Source: Kaistia terrae
Lineage (GTDB): Bacteria > Pseudomonadota > Alphaproteobacteria > Rhizobiales > Kaistiaceae
Assembly (NCBI RefSeq): GCF_026344005.1
Contig: NZ_JAPKNH010000003.1
Span: 434,001-498,000 of the forward strand
Reading direction: 5' to 3'
Length of the DNA: 64,000 bases
The translations under genes and the position numbers were made by a program. Positions 63,142 through 64,000 of the stretch are shown piece by piece. The first letter of the stretch is position 1, and each line of letters starts with the position of its first letter. The notes below the pieces were generated by a model that was not told the origin of the DNA, ran no database searches, and saw only the letters and a list, made by a program, of their open reading frames with translations.

Positions 63142-63434
63142 TGGCGATTATCCCCTCCGCACAGTTTGAGCTGAGCCCGCGCATCGAGCTGATCGGCACC
63201 ATCGGGGAGATGATCGATCACGCCGTGACGAGCAAGGATGCGATGTGCCCGTATGATCTGGCCGCCAAGATCGTGGATGAGGTGCTGTCGATGAAGGATA
63301 GCATGACCGATGCACACATCCAGGCGTCGCACGCTGTAGCCGCAACTGGCGATGGCAAGCCCGCTGCTACCAACCGCTCGTCAGTGCGCGACAACGTTGT
63401 ATGGCTCGAAAGGGGCGACAGGCCAGCACGCTAG
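63141..63434 (+). CDS. Small hypothetical protein
   Basis: 97 residues starting MAIIPSAQFELSPRIELIGT, with IVDEVLSMKDSMTDAHIQAS and a helical middle. Tightly coupled to the preceding small gene. No known domain. A good hairpin terminator follows at 63442. Confidence 0.5.
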   Translation: MAIIPSAQFELSPRIELIGTIGEMIDHAVTSKDAMCPYDLAAKIVDEVLSMKDSMTDAHIQASHAVAATGDGKPAATNRSSVRDNVVWLERGDRPAR

Positions 63435-63441
63435 AGCGACA

Positions 63442-63470
63442 GAGGCCCGCCGCTCACCTCGGCGGGCCTC
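63442..63470 (+). terminator. Hairpin terminator of the small-gene cluster
   Basis: GAGGCCCGCCG (63442-63452) and CGGCGGGCCTC (63460-63470) form an 11-bp perfect stem with a 7-nt loop 8 nt after the stop at 63434. There is no T-run; the strong stem alone suggests termination. To its right, 63471-63760 shows no supported gene. Confidence 0.6.
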
Positions 63471-63760
63471 ACTTCACCATGCACGCTCTATCAGCTGCAC
63501 TGCCGTCTGCACAGCGTCCGCACATAGGTCTAGTCGAGTCCGACAGCAGTTGCGGCTTCTCAATGGATCAATTTGTTGCCGAGAAAGCACATATTTCTGG
63601 CGCGGTCGCACACGGATCCCGCTACAATGTAAGTAATATCAGTTGATGGATCGAACTCATGCCCAACGTTACGACTCAGTCTTCCAGGTTACTCCTCACT
63701 ATTGCGGTTCTCCAATGCGGCCAGCTTCCTGCCGGACCGTGAACTTTTGTGGAGACTGAA

Positions 63761-64000
63761 ATGGCAAATGCCATTACGCCTTATGGCAACGCGAATTGCT
63801 ACGCCTTCTCTTACCCGGAGGCGATTGAGAAGAGCAGCGGATTGTCTGGAATGACTATGCCGATCCGCGATTTTTTTGAAATGGTCGCCAAGGACACCGA
63901 GAAGCACGATCCCAAGATGGCATCCTTTTACCGGGAGGTAGCCTCACATTATAGCCATTGCGACCAGAAGGCCCATTCGGTTGACCGGGATGGGAATGGC
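63761..64000 (+). CDS. Hypothetical protein, 5' part only
   Basis: Open from an ATG at 63761 with GGAG at 63751-63754 to the window end: 80 codons. It starts MANAITPYGNANCYAFSYPE, then AIEKSSGLSGMTMPIRDFFE and EKHDPKMASFYREVASHYSH. The amino-acid mix is protein-like and no stop occurs in frame. The gene continues outside the window. Function not recognised. Confidence 0.55.
   Translation, partial: MANAITPYGNANCYAFSYPEAIEKSSGLSGMTMPIRDFFEMVAKDTEKHDPKMASFYREVASHYSHCDQKAHSVDRDGNG

Overview
This 64 kb window is high-GC DNA that reads as a member of the Alphaproteobacteria, most likely Hyphomicrobiales (Rhizobiales). The grounds are the housekeeping gene set (guaA, an RsmB-type methyltransferase, guaB, rlmE beside a Ppx/GppA gene), the codon use, and intergenic palindromes of kinds I recognise from rhizobial genomes. 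I cannot name the genus. I recognised no rRNA, tRNA or CRISPR array.

Left part, 1 to about 18.35 kb, is a core chromosome segment. On the minus strand lie guaA (3' end outside the window), an Ala/Pro-rich membrane-anchored protein, an RsmB-type rRNA m5C methyltransferase, a MAPEG protein and guaB. Then follow a TupA-like ATP-grasp protein, a DHA2-type MFS transporter, rlmE overlapping a Ppx/GppA phosphatase, a lytic transglycosylase, a VOC-fold protein, an AcuI/YhdH-type oxidoreductase, an AraC regulator, a class A acid phosphatase and a two-gene HlyD-type module. Short palindromic repeats sit between several of these genes.

Middle part, about 18.9 to 42.4 kb, is a genomic island for surface glycans. 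It opens with the decayed tail of a tyrosine recombinase and a broken small gene. Its genes are often AT-richer than the core. A plus-strand, translationally coupled string (24.6-31.3 kb) carries a glycosyltransferase, two DUF2029/GT87-like membrane proteins (one broken), a GMC-like FAD oxidoreductase, a Rossmann-fold protein and a large membrane protein. A minus-strand string (38.0-31.5 kb) carries a methyltransferase-like protein with a coiled coil, a GT32-like enzyme, a pyruvyltransferase-GT4 fusion and two more glycosyltransferases. An SMR-type small membrane protein and a HAD-UbiA fusion suggest a polyprenyl-phosphate sugar donor. An RgpF-type gene is dead, and two membrane genes contain homopolymer frameshifts, so part of the island is decaying or carries sequence errors.

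From 43 to 45.3 kb lie small phage-like genes, including a terminase small-subunit-like gene. From 45.5 to 48.6 kb there is a compact cassette of a glycosyltransferase, a soluble sulfatase-fold enzyme and an IspD/TarI-like cytidylyltransferase.

Right part, 49.7-61.1 kb, is an integrative element or a stack of them: an intact DUF6538-type integrase, a second integrase reduced to its C-terminal tail, a small gene related to the broken one at 19.1 kb, a complete four-gene QatABCD anti-phage operon (KAP ATPase, QatB, QueC-like QatC, TatD-like QatD), a possible replication-initiator-like protein and a third, decayed tyrosine recombinase. The last 1.7 kb carries small hypothetical genes of probable mobile origin. 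The repeated pairing of integrase tail and small gene at 18.9 and 52.4 kb suggests that related elements were inserted and partly lost here more than once.
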